DNA from: Flavobacteriales bacterium UBA5871
Lineage (GTDB): Bacteria > Bacteroidota > Bacteroidia > Flavobacteriales_D > Crocinitomicaceae
Length of the DNA: 8,365 nt
Direction: 5' to 3'
NCBI GenBank assembly: GCA_002432085.1
Contig: DJFN01000111.1
Coordinates: forward strand, 3,871-12,235
In this document: piece by piece, positions 1 through 5,550 of the stretch
Layout of the letters: each line of letters begins with the position of its first letter
Numbering within the stretch: position 1 is the stretch's first letter
Program-made: the position numbers and the translations under genes
Notes under the pieces: generated by a model
Seen by the model: the letters and a program-made list of their open reading frames with translations, nothing else
The model's database searches: none
Told to the model about the DNA's origin: nothing

Positions 1-1
1 T

Positions 2-198
2 TTTTACCACAAAGGAGCAAAGGTTAAGTGCTTTGCTGTGTGGTTAAGGGAGCAAAGGCATGTCGGTTAATTTTCAACATCCGAATTCAATTTTTTCCGC
101 TTTAGCGGAAGATAAGCGTGTGAATTCCAAAAATGACTCTCTTTGCTTCCTCTTCAAACAAGTACGCCCCGGAAAGCCTTTGCTCCTTTGTGGTGAAA
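2..198. repeat. Nested-palindrome repeat element, copy 1
   Basis: The outer arms ACCACAAAGGAGCAAAGG (6-23) and CCTTTGCTCCTTTGTGGT (177-194) are perfect 18-bp inverted repeats; pairing continues outward to about 2 and 198 with one G-T pair. Inside them lies a second arm pair, GGGAGCAAAG (48-57) against CTTTGCTTCC (141-150), then GAATTC at 83-88 and 122-127. At the exact centre is a hairpin, TTCCGC-TTTA-GCGGAA (95-110). The whole unit is therefore a degenerate ~195 bp palindrome. A related copy lies at 5278-5470 with the same arms and the same TCCGC/GCGGA centre. No transposase is encoded, so it resembles a non-autonomous MITE-like or REP-like intergenic repeat; the mechanism is inferred. An open frame at 60-332 starts inside it and is judged spurious. 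Confidence 0.85.
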
Positions 199-475
199 GG
201 ATTTTACATCCCGAAGGTCATTTAGATTCTTCCCATGGGCGTCTTCTGCCCTTTCTTACCATCACATTTCTTCGTCGAGCTTTTGCTCGTACCACACGCT
301 TCCAATGTGAGCGAAACACTGAATGCTATTAACAGAAACCAGATGAGCTTGCGCATGATGCTTGATTTTATACAAGTTACAACTTTAAAACGGGAATTCG
401 TTACGCTTGATTTACAATCATTTTCTTTTGCAACAAATGATCTTTTCCATTAACTTAAATAAGAAACGAGTTAAA

Positions 476-791
476 ATGGGATTGATCAAAGCGAATGATT
501 ACAACGGTGAAGAATGGCAAATCAGTATAATAACAAAGGCAATGGCACATCCGGCACGCAAGCGGATCGTTGAGTTGGTGTTGGAACAACATTGTGTCCG
601 GAATGCAGATCTGCCGGCACTTCTGAATCTGCATCAAGCTACGGTTACGCAACATTTGGGTGTGTTATATCAGGCGAACGTGATCCGACCAATCTATCAT
701 ACATTACAGTGAGATTGCAATTGTTCCGGAGACGCTGGTTTTCTTTCAGGAATACCTAACGACAATCGTCGACAAAGCCACCTTCATGTAA
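476..791 (+). pseudogene. ArsR-family winged-helix regulator, frameshifted
   Basis: The frame starting at ATG 476 encodes 78 residues with an ArsR-type winged-helix core: helix AHPARKRIVELVLEQ (~24-38), then DLPALLNLHQATVTQHLGVL (~45-64) as the helix-turn-helix with recognition helix. It stops at TGA 710-712, before the C-terminal dimerisation helix. One base over, the sequence reads SEIAIVPETLVFFQEYL, then TTIVDKATFM, and stops at TAA 789-791, which is just what an ArsR C-terminus should look like. Removing one base near 690-710 would give a 104-residue protein, the normal size for the family. A real disabling frameshift or a sequence error both fit. No cysteine metal-site motif such as ELCVCDL is seen, so the effector is unknown. 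An upstream in-frame TTG at 407 is a less likely start, because family similarity begins after 476. Confidence 0.75.
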
Positions 792-796
792 AAATG

Positions 797-823
797 CATT
801 ATTGCAATAATGTAATATTACAT
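797..823. promoter_or_regulatory. Two overlapping perfect palindromes, candidate operator
   Basis: CATTATTGCAATAATG (797-812) and ATGTAATATTACAT (810-823) are each perfect palindromes and share ATG. They lie 6 bases after the restored arsR stop and about 120 bases before the VOC start. There is no T-run after them, so a terminator is unlikely. AT-rich dyads like this are typical ArsR/SmtB binding sites. A partial half-site, TTGCAACAAATG, occurs at 428-439 upstream of arsR, compared with TTGCAATAATG at 802-812. Operator function is an inference. Confidence 0.45.
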
Positions 824-941
824 GTGAGTTGAGAGCCTGATTTCAACCAGAGAATGCCACAACTGAATCTTTTTCCTACATTGCACCAATAGTTACATCA
901 GCACCTTGTCTTCAGCAGTCAAGGTCCAAAATCCCTCAATC

Positions 942-1352
942 ATGGCAAAAGCGATCGGTATAGGCGGCATTTTCATCAAGTACCAGGACGAAAAAGCAAT
1001 GAAGGAATGGTTCAAAACAGCGCTCGGGCTCGAACCGAATGACTACGGCGTGTTGTTTTCCTTCAACAATCCGTCGGCGCCACTGGGTTTTCTGCAATTG
1101 GGAACATTTGCGCATACGACCAATTATTTCGGTAATCCGGCCCAGCAAACCATGATCAATTTCCGGGTCGATGATCTGGAAGCGCTCGAACAACATCTTC
1201 GATTGATCGGAACGACAATCTGCAACGAAATACAATCCTATGATTTCGGGAAGTTTCTTCACATTGAGGATCCGGAAGGCAACCGCATCGAATTGTGGGA
1301 ACCGGTTGGCACGGATTTCAATGAAAAGGAAACGCACGTTCCGATGCATTAA
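942..1352 (+). CDS. VOC-superfamily (glyoxalase/bleomycin-resistance fold) protein
   Basis: This encodes a 136-residue single-domain vicinal-oxygen-chelate protein, the usual length. The N-terminal repeat GIFIKYQDEKAMKEWF leads to ALGLEPNDYG (~9-36). The C-terminal repeat runs MINFRVDDLEALEQHL (71-86) to GKFLHIEDPEGNRIELWEP (103-121), the classic DPEGNxIELWE ending in which E117 is the usual last metal ligand. The histidine normally present on the first strand is replaced by G8/G9, and the third ligand position lies in MINF without His, so it need not be a metal-dependent glyoxalase I. The substrate cannot be told. ATG 942 is chosen over an in-frame TTG at 906 because similarity starts there; no clear Shine-Dalgarno is present. 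The ArsR remnant and double palindrome upstream suggest it was, or is, the regulated partner of that repressor. Some ArsR-linked VOC proteins act in arsenical or electrophile resistance, but nothing here shows that. Confidence 0.85.
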   Translation: MAKAIGIGGIFIKYQDEKAMKEWFKTALGLEPNDYGVLFSFNNPSAPLGFLQLGTFAHTTNYFGNPAQQTMINFRVDDLEALEQHLRLIGTTICNEIQSYDFGKFLHIEDPEGNRIELWEPVGTDFNEKETHVPMH

Positions 1353-1693
1353 ACAGGGATCTGCTCACAGGTCATTACAGCGTTATAAATTATACAGATT
1401 GGCTATTGCCGCATCTGCGCATTCAATAGTCTTAGATAACAATTCTATCGCTTCAGTCAAAAGACAATCAACAATTTGCCTTCCAAAACAGTCATAAAAC
1501 GACCACAATTTTCATTTAAATCCGTTTTTTTATCTTGTTAAGATTCAAAGAATATTATGCTGAAACATGCGAAAAAAAACCATTTAGTCTCGGTAACAGC
1601 CAATTATCTTGAATGTTTAAATTTCAAGAATAGACAATTGATTGATCTTCAGCATATAGTATTTCTAGTAATTTAGTTTGAAACTAGGATTAA
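1353..1693. other. AT-rich intergenic region with one dyad
   Basis: This is 341 bases without a credible gene. It holds a perfect 7-bp inverted repeat, TCTTGAA (1607-1613) and TTCAAGA (1623-1629), with a 9-base spacer. A weaker dyad is CTATTG (1403-1408) with CAATAG (1424-1429). TTAGTTTG at 1673-1680 is one mismatch from the Bacteroidetes -7 box, but it lies only 13 bases before the next start and has no well-placed -33 TTG. No T-tailed hairpin was found after the VOC gene. An open frame at 1240-1497 runs in from inside the VOC gene and is a shadow. Confidence 0.5.
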
Positions 1694-2032
1694 ATGTATA
1701 AGCTACTGCCCGTGCTGCTTTTAATAGCCAGCACCTCTATAACTGCCTATAGTCAAACTTCCAAGGTCAGAGAAAATCAATCTGTACCGACTAATATCCA
1801 GCGTTACGGTAATGACTATGAACTCGTTGATTTTACGTTGAATACTCACAATCAATCGATTCTGGAAACCTTGGACCTCGCTTCTGTTGAACATTTGCGC
1901 TTAGACACAGAGGATATTATTGTGTCTCTTCCGAATTCTGACTACCAGATCCTGCTTTATGCCAAAGACAGAGTGCGTAAACCTTATTTCTTTAACACGA
2001 CTACTAAAGAGCCGGAAAATGAAACGAATTAG
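1694..2032 (+). CDS. Small exported protein of unknown function
   Basis: I do not recognise this 112-residue protein. It starts with a clear signal peptide, MYKLLPVLLLIASTSITAYS, with probable cleavage near AYSQ-T, leaving about 92 mature residues. The mature part is acidic and polar (YGNDYELVDFTLN, LDTEDIIVSLPNSDYQILLY), has no cysteine, no membrane segment and no T9SS tail, and ends in a KEPENETN tail. ATG 1694 is preceded by AGGA at 1686-1689, close to the start. Its last 14 bases overlap the start of the T9SS-cargo gene in another frame, which implies one transcript and coupled translation. It may be a periplasmic partner of the downstream protein; that is inference from position only. 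Confidence 0.7.
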   Translation: MYKLLPVLLLIASTSITAYSQTSKVRENQSVPTNIQRYGNDYELVDFTLNTHNQSILETLDLASVEHLRLDTEDIIVSLPNSDYQILLYAKDRVRKPYFFNTTTKEPENETN

Positions 2033-3593
2033 GCTAATCGCAATCGTAGCAGTATTGCCGCTGCAATTAACTGCTCAGACCTACACCCATCCTACAACCG
2101 GAATTGCATCCGAATATGTAGGAACCTGTCAAACAGCTACCTGTACCGGAACTTACTATGACAACGGTGGTGCTGGCGGCAACTACGCCGATAATATCCC
2201 GAGTGTTTACAGAGTATTTTGTCCCAACTCAGCAGGTAATTGTGTCCGACTTACCTTTACTCAAATGAGTATGGAGGGAATGTTCGATCCTGCAGGTCCG
2301 ACTCCGCTGGATTGCTATTACGATTACCTGACGATTGGTAACGGTCCCACGCAAAACTCACCGGTAATTGACCAGGCACCATCGAGTGCAGCAACGACGA
2401 CGGGAAGAATCTGCGGAGCTCCGGCAGTTCCTTTTACTTATACGGCAACCGGTGCATCCGGCTGTCTGACTGTGCGTATGACGTCAGACATAAGTCTTAA
2501 CTCCACAGGATTTACTGCAACCGTTTCGTGCGTTCCCTGCGCCGGCGGACCAAATGGCACAGATAACAACGACTGCTCGAATGCTACCCCGATTTGCTCG
2601 AACGCCAACGTCGGAGCAAACTCAACAGGACCTGGTATTGCAGCGGAAGGCTGTAGCGGAAGTGTCTGTCCGGCCGGAGGTGAAAATCATTCCAATTGGT
2701 TCAGATTTACCATTCAGACTACCGGAACGTTCAATTTTACCATCAATCCGTCAAACGCTGCGGACGATTACGACTATACATTGTATGGACCGGGCGTGAC
2801 TTGCGGAGCACTGGGAGCCCCTGTCAGATGTTCTGATTCAGGATTAACAGGCGCGACCGGACTAGCTGCCGGTGCGGTAGACAACAGCGAAGATGTGAAC
2901 GGAGACAAATTGACGGCAACGCTGAACGCAGTAGCCGGACAGACCTACTATCTGATGGTGGATGAGTGGACGCCGACCGGAGCCGGATACACGCTCTCGT
3001 TTTCCGGAACTGCTTCTCTCGATTGTACCATACTCCCTGTTGAATTGAAAGATTTCAGTGCGCAATACATTCAGGAAGCGGAATCCGTTGATTTATACTG
3101 GTCCACCGAAAGCGAAGTCAACAACGACTATTTTACCCTTGAAAAATCACGCGACGGGAAGAATTTTGAGTTCGTTACGTTTGTTGATGGTGCAGGAACG
3201 ACCAACCACGAGCAAATGTATTTTGTAAACGACAGGGAAAACGAGACCGGTGTTGTTTATTATCGTTTGAAACAAACTGATTTTGACGGTAAAGAGGCTT
3301 ATTCAAAAGTCGTTTCGGTAAACATTGTTCCTGAAATGAAGGATGAGGTTTACATTTACCCATCGCCTACTCAGGAAGATTGTTTTGTGTCTTTTTACAG
3401 TAAAGTTGAGGAAACGGCTGAAATGAACATTTTAGATGCGACAGGGAAGGTCATTGAAACAAGAAACATTCAGATTATCAAAGGTGGTGACAACAATTTC
3501 AGAGTTGAAATGGCGAGCTTCAGAAAAGGAATTTACTTTGTACAGATCACTTCTGAAACAAAATCGCTGAGCGGGAAAATCGTAAAAGAATAA
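2019..3593 (+). CDS. Secreted CUB / PPC-like / FN3-like protein with T9SS type A sorting domain
   Basis: This 524-residue protein has the signal peptide MKRIRLIAIVAVLPLQLTAQ, cleaved after TAQ. Domains in order: a CUB-like domain (~37-172; paired cysteines, LDCYYDYLTIGNG, GRICG, then GFTATVSC); a PPC-like beta domain (~184-336; NDCSNATPIC, SNWFRFTI, DDYDYTLYGP, AGQTYYLMVDEW, GYTLSFSG); an FN3-like module (~339-437; LPVELKDFSA, VDLYWSTESEVNNDYF, VVYYRLKQTDFDG), common just before T9SS tails; and a type A C-terminal domain (~443-524; VYIYPSPTQEDC, MNILDATGKVIE, FRKGIYFVQI, SGKIVKE). It should pass the inner membrane by Sec and the outer membrane by T9SS, with the tail cleaved and the protein released or anchored. 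It has many cysteines and no catalytic motif, so adhesion or binding is more likely than enzyme activity. ATG 2019 is chosen because the signal peptide begins there; the frame is open upstream to 1920 without one. Confidence 0.88.
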   Translation: MKRIRLIAIVAVLPLQLTAQTYTHPTTGIASEYVGTCQTATCTGTYYDNGGAGGNYADNIPSVYRVFCPNSAGNCVRLTFTQMSMEGMFDPAGPTPLDCYYDYLTIGNGPTQNSPVIDQAPSSAATTTGRICGAPAVPFTYTATGASGCLTVRMTSDISLNSTGFTATVSCVPCAGGPNGTDNNDCSNATPICSNANVGANSTGPGIAAEGCSGSVCPAGGENHSNWFRFTIQTTGTFNFTINPSNAADDYDYTLYGPGVTCGALGAPVRCSDSGLTGATGLAAGAVDNSEDVNGDKLTATLNAVAGQTYYLMVDEWTPTGAGYTLSFSGTASLDCTILPVELKDFSAQYIQEAESVDLYWSTESEVNNDYFTLEKSRDGKNFEFVTFVDGAGTTNHEQMYFVNDRENETGVVYYRLKQTDFDGKEAYSKVVSVNIVPEMKDEVYIYPSPTQEDCFVSFYSKVEETAEMNILDATGKVIETRNIQIIKGGDNNFRVEMASFRKGIYFVQITSETKSLSGKIVKE

Positions 3594-3614
3594 GATTTCT
3601 AAAACGAATTATAG

Positions 3615-3644
3615 AAACGGTCCGCCATTGACGGACCGTTTTTT
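3615..3644 (+). terminator. Rho-independent terminator
   Basis: A perfect 10-bp stem, AAACGGTCCG (3615-3624) with CGGACCGTTT (3632-3641), has a 7-base loop and runs into a T tract. It lies 21 bases after the T9SS-cargo stop. It also lies just past the stop of the minus-strand lipoprotein gene, where it may work in reverse, but the T tract on that strand is poor. Confidence 0.9.
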
Positions 3645-3649
3645 ATTTA

Positions 3650-4588
3650 TCAGCGTCCGCTCCAGAAAAGGTATTCACCGAAGAAGCTGAAGATCTTCAC
3701 AATCACCCAGATTACTCCGACGATCATCGCAATTGCGAACAGCAGACTGATAATCGCTGCCACAACCGGATAAATGATCGCCAGTACGACGATTCCACCT
3801 AGCAGTATACTCCAGCCAATTATCGACAGGTAATAAATCCATTCGTCTCTGGAAAGCCAGGGTTCCCGGTCTTTCGGTTTAGATGAATACATCTGGTTCA
3901 TCAATCGGCTGTCGGGCGCGAACGGATGACCGCCTTTTCGGAGCACTTTTCCAACTTCAGAGCCGGCTTCCCACACGAAATCAATCAGTGAAATAATCGC
4001 AGCGATCACAAGTACCAACAGAATAACCGGGAGCAATACCAGCAGAAACATCCCGACACCAACTTTTGCCGAAGCATAAAGAGCGAGTAAAACTAGTCCT
4101 ATTAAAACAATCACCAGCAATACCAGCAGGACATTTCCCACAACAGACCAGAAATTCTCACGACGTTCCTGCTTTCTGACTTTCCGCGGATCTTCCGGCT
4201 CCTTCTGATTGACGGATTTTTCCGTTCGATCCACAGACGAATGCTCGCGAGCCGTTTCCTGCTGGGTCAATCGATGTGGCGTCACAACAGGCAGCGGCCG
4301 GTGTTTTCTCGGACGAACAAGCTCTGTCTTCTCAACGGTGTTCTTCATTTCAACCGGTTCGGCGGCAAGAAGCGAATCCGCTGCGGAGTCTGTTCGGATC
4401 ATTTCAGCCGGGCGTTCTTTGTCGTTTTCAGTGATTTTTTCGTTTGTTTCTTCGCGCGCCGTTTCTTTTTGCGCCAAAGGCTTGTGCCATTCGACATACC
4501 AGCCGGAACGGAATTGACGTTTGGTCACTGTGCAGGAAGATAACCCCGTCACGATGACTAAAATCAGGAAGATAAGCTGTGTCTTCAT
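3650..4588 (-). CDS. Putative lipoprotein with charged linker and multi-pass C-terminus
   Basis: This is a 312-residue protein of unknown function. The N-terminus MKTQLIFLILVIVTGLSSC is a lipoprotein signal with lipobox LSSC and lipidation predicted at C19. Next comes TVTKRQFRSGWYVEWHK, a motif that I recall recurring after the lipid cysteine in Flavobacteriia lipoproteins. Residues 39-145 are a charged Lys/Glu/Arg-rich linker, probably disordered, carrying an ETARE motif twice (42-46 and 111-115). Four hydrophobic stretches follow, in two pairs: ~147-172 and 177-206, then ~252-274 and 275-302, separated by a loop with WLSRDEW. A lipidated N-terminus joined to inner-membrane spans is unusual, so the lipobox may not be used. 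ATG 4588 is chosen over an ATG at 4618 because it begins the signal peptide and overlaps the upstream stop as ATGA (4588-4585), a translational-coupling junction. Confidence 0.75.
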   Translation of the reverse strand: MKTQLIFLILVIVTGLSSCTVTKRQFRSGWYVEWHKPLAQKETAREETNEKITENDKERPAEMIRTDSAADSLLAAEPVEMKNTVEKTELVRPRKHRPLPVVTPHRLTQQETAREHSSVDRTEKSVNQKEPEDPRKVRKQERRENFWSVVGNVLLVLLVIVLIGLVLLALYASAKVGVGMFLLVLLPVILLVLVIAAIISLIDFVWEAGSEVGKVLRKGGHPFAPDSRLMNQMYSSKPKDREPWLSRDEWIYYLSIIGWSILLGGIVVLAIIYPVVAAIISLLFAIAMIVGVIWVIVKIFSFFGEYLFWSGR

Positions 4589-5169
4589 GCGGCTTTTTTT
4601 AAAGATTCGGGAATCCATTTCACAAAATAGAGCTGCTCGCGACTGTTCGGAACCGGCAGCTGAGCATAGATCGTGAAGCCGAGTCGTTCGTAAAGCTCAC
4701 ACAAGCGCTTGCTGGTCGTGCGGGCGTATACAGGCAGCTGCATCAATTCGCTCAGAGCTACGATCTCGTCACGCATAGCCACCATAGCGGAAATGCCTCT
4801 GCGGCTCACATTCGAAGCCAGCAAAAGCACATTCAAGTGCGGCTCGGCAGGCAAAAATCGCAGCATATTCCGGCGAAAACGTCCGGCGTTGATCCAGCGT
4901 TTCAACGGCAGCATCCAGATAGCCTGTTTCCAGCGAACCTGATCGCGCTGGTCCTTATCCGAGCTCACGGGTAGAATCAGTGCCAGTGATTTGCGGTCTT
5001 CAGCGATAAAAGCTCCGGCTTTGCGGTGAACGAAACGGATGTATTGCTTGGTCGCCCAGCGAAAAGCCAGGAACGAAAAGCAGCTGTATCGGGAAGATGC
5101 GGTCTCGGTCAGGCAATTGGTAGTGATCCGGACGGCGCTGCGATATTCGTGTAGTTGTAATGGTCTCAT
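4585..5169 (-). CDS. GNAT-fold acyltransferase-like protein
   Basis: This 194-residue protein resembles N-acetyltransferases of the GNAT fold in its second half. HLNVLLLASNVSRRGISAMVAMRDEI (~111-136) fits motif A, with RRGISA in the acyl-CoA pyrophosphate loop position (consensus Q/RxxGxG/A). LPVYARTTSKRLCELYERLGF (~145-165) fits motif B, where a Tyr near the LGF often acts as general acid. The N-terminal half includes IRFVHRKAGAFIAE (~44-57), likely the core beta strands. The acceptor cannot be predicted. It is the first gene of a two-gene operon and its TGA overlaps the ATG of the lipoprotein gene. A matching promoter candidate lies about 22 bases upstream of the start. It is rich in Arg and uses several Cys, which is slightly unlike its neighbours. 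Confidence 0.7.
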   Translation of the reverse strand: MRPLQLHEYRSAVRITTNCLTETASSRYSCFSFLAFRWATKQYIRFVHRKAGAFIAEDRKSLALILPVSSDKDQRDQVRWKQAIWMLPLKRWINAGRFRRNMLRFLPAEPHLNVLLLASNVSRRGISAMVAMRDEIVALSELMQLPVYARTTSKRLCELYERLGFTIYAQLPVPNSREQLYFVKWIPESLKKAA

Positions 5170-5191
5170 AAACGGGGTTGTTGATTTGATT

Positions 5192-5199
5192 CAAATGTA
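5192..5199 (-). promoter_or_regulatory. Candidate -7 box for the acyltransferase/lipoprotein operon
   Basis: Read on the minus strand this is TACATTTG, a perfect match to the Bacteroidetes -7 consensus TAnnTTTG. The start codon is about 22 bases downstream, a normal leader length. No good -33 TTG is seen at the expected distance; CTG at 5216-5218 is the nearest. Confidence 0.5.
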
Positions 5200-5277
5200 A
5201 ACCCGTTTGATTCGGCAGAAGTACGTCTTTTCCGCACGTAAATCAGGGTAGTTGCGATTATCCGTACAAGGCAATGA

Positions 5278-5470
5278 TTCACCACAAAAGAGCAAAGGCT
5301 TTATTGACGCACTGGCTCAAAAGGGAGCGAAGAGAATGTCGTTTGGAATTTACTTCGCTGTTCATCCGCCCGGCGGACGAGAATAGAATTTCGATCTTAA
5401 AACTTAACCGGAACCCTTTGCTTTCTCAAACACACAGCGCATGACCTGATCTTTGCTCCTTTGTGGTGAA
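5278..5470. repeat. Nested-palindrome repeat element, copy 2
   Basis: The arms TTCACCACAAAAGAGCAAAG (5278-5297) and CTTTGCTCCTTTGTGGTGAA (5451-5470) are 20-bp inverted repeats with one mismatch. Inside are AAGGGAGCGAAG (5321-5332) followed by AATGTCG, matching copy 1 at 46-65, and CTTTGCTTTC (5416-5425), matching copy 1 at 141-150. The centre is TCCGC-CCG-GCGGA (5365-5377), the same stem as copy 1 with a different loop. Length is 193 bp, against ~195 bp in copy 1. It sits between two divergent promoter candidates. Interior sequence between the arms has diverged strongly from copy 1 while the pairing segments are kept. Confidence 0.85.
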
Positions 5471-5507
5471 AAAAAGCTTCTTTACGCTCCACATTCAGCG
5501 GGTTATG

Positions 5508-5515
5508 TATTTTTG
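5508..5515 (+). promoter_or_regulatory. Candidate -7 box for the permease
   Basis: TATTTTTG is a perfect match to TAnnTTTG and is followed by C, as is common in Bacteroidetes promoters. It is 35 bases before the permease start. No clear -33 TTG is visible. It begins 38 bases past the end of repeat copy 2. Confidence 0.5.
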
Positions 5516-5520
5516 CCACC

Positions 5521-5541
5521 ATCGGTCAACTTACTACCGAT
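5521..5541 (+). promoter_or_regulatory. Small dyad in the permease leader
   Basis: ATCGGT (5521-5526) and ACCGAT (5536-5541) form a perfect 6-bp inverted repeat with a 9-base spacer. It begins where transcription from the 5508-5515 box would start and ends 9 bases before the ATG. It could be an operator or a leader hairpin, or chance. Confidence 0.3.
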
Positions 5542-5550
5542 ACTACACTT

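Noticed and set aside
276..289. Hairpin CGAGC-TTTT-GCTCG
   Set aside because: Only 5 bp of stem, no T tract, and no gene ending just upstream; likely chance.
60..332. 90-codon open frame at the left edge
   Set aside because: It begins inside the palindromic repeat, has no ribosome-binding site and no recognisable protein features.
235..453. 72-codon open frame upstream of arsR
   Set aside because: Composition is unlike a protein-coding gene here; no motif and no start context.
936..1349. 137-codon antisense frame across the VOC gene
   Set aside because: Exact shadow of a well-supported gene; no recognisable motif.
1403..1429. Dyad CTATTG/CAATAG after the VOC gene as a terminator
   Set aside because: AT-rich 6-bp stem with a 15-base loop and no T run.
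4209..4543. Two open frames antisense to the lipoprotein linker
   Set aside because: They arise opposite the low-complexity charged linker; Ser/Arg/Phe-rich translation without any domain.
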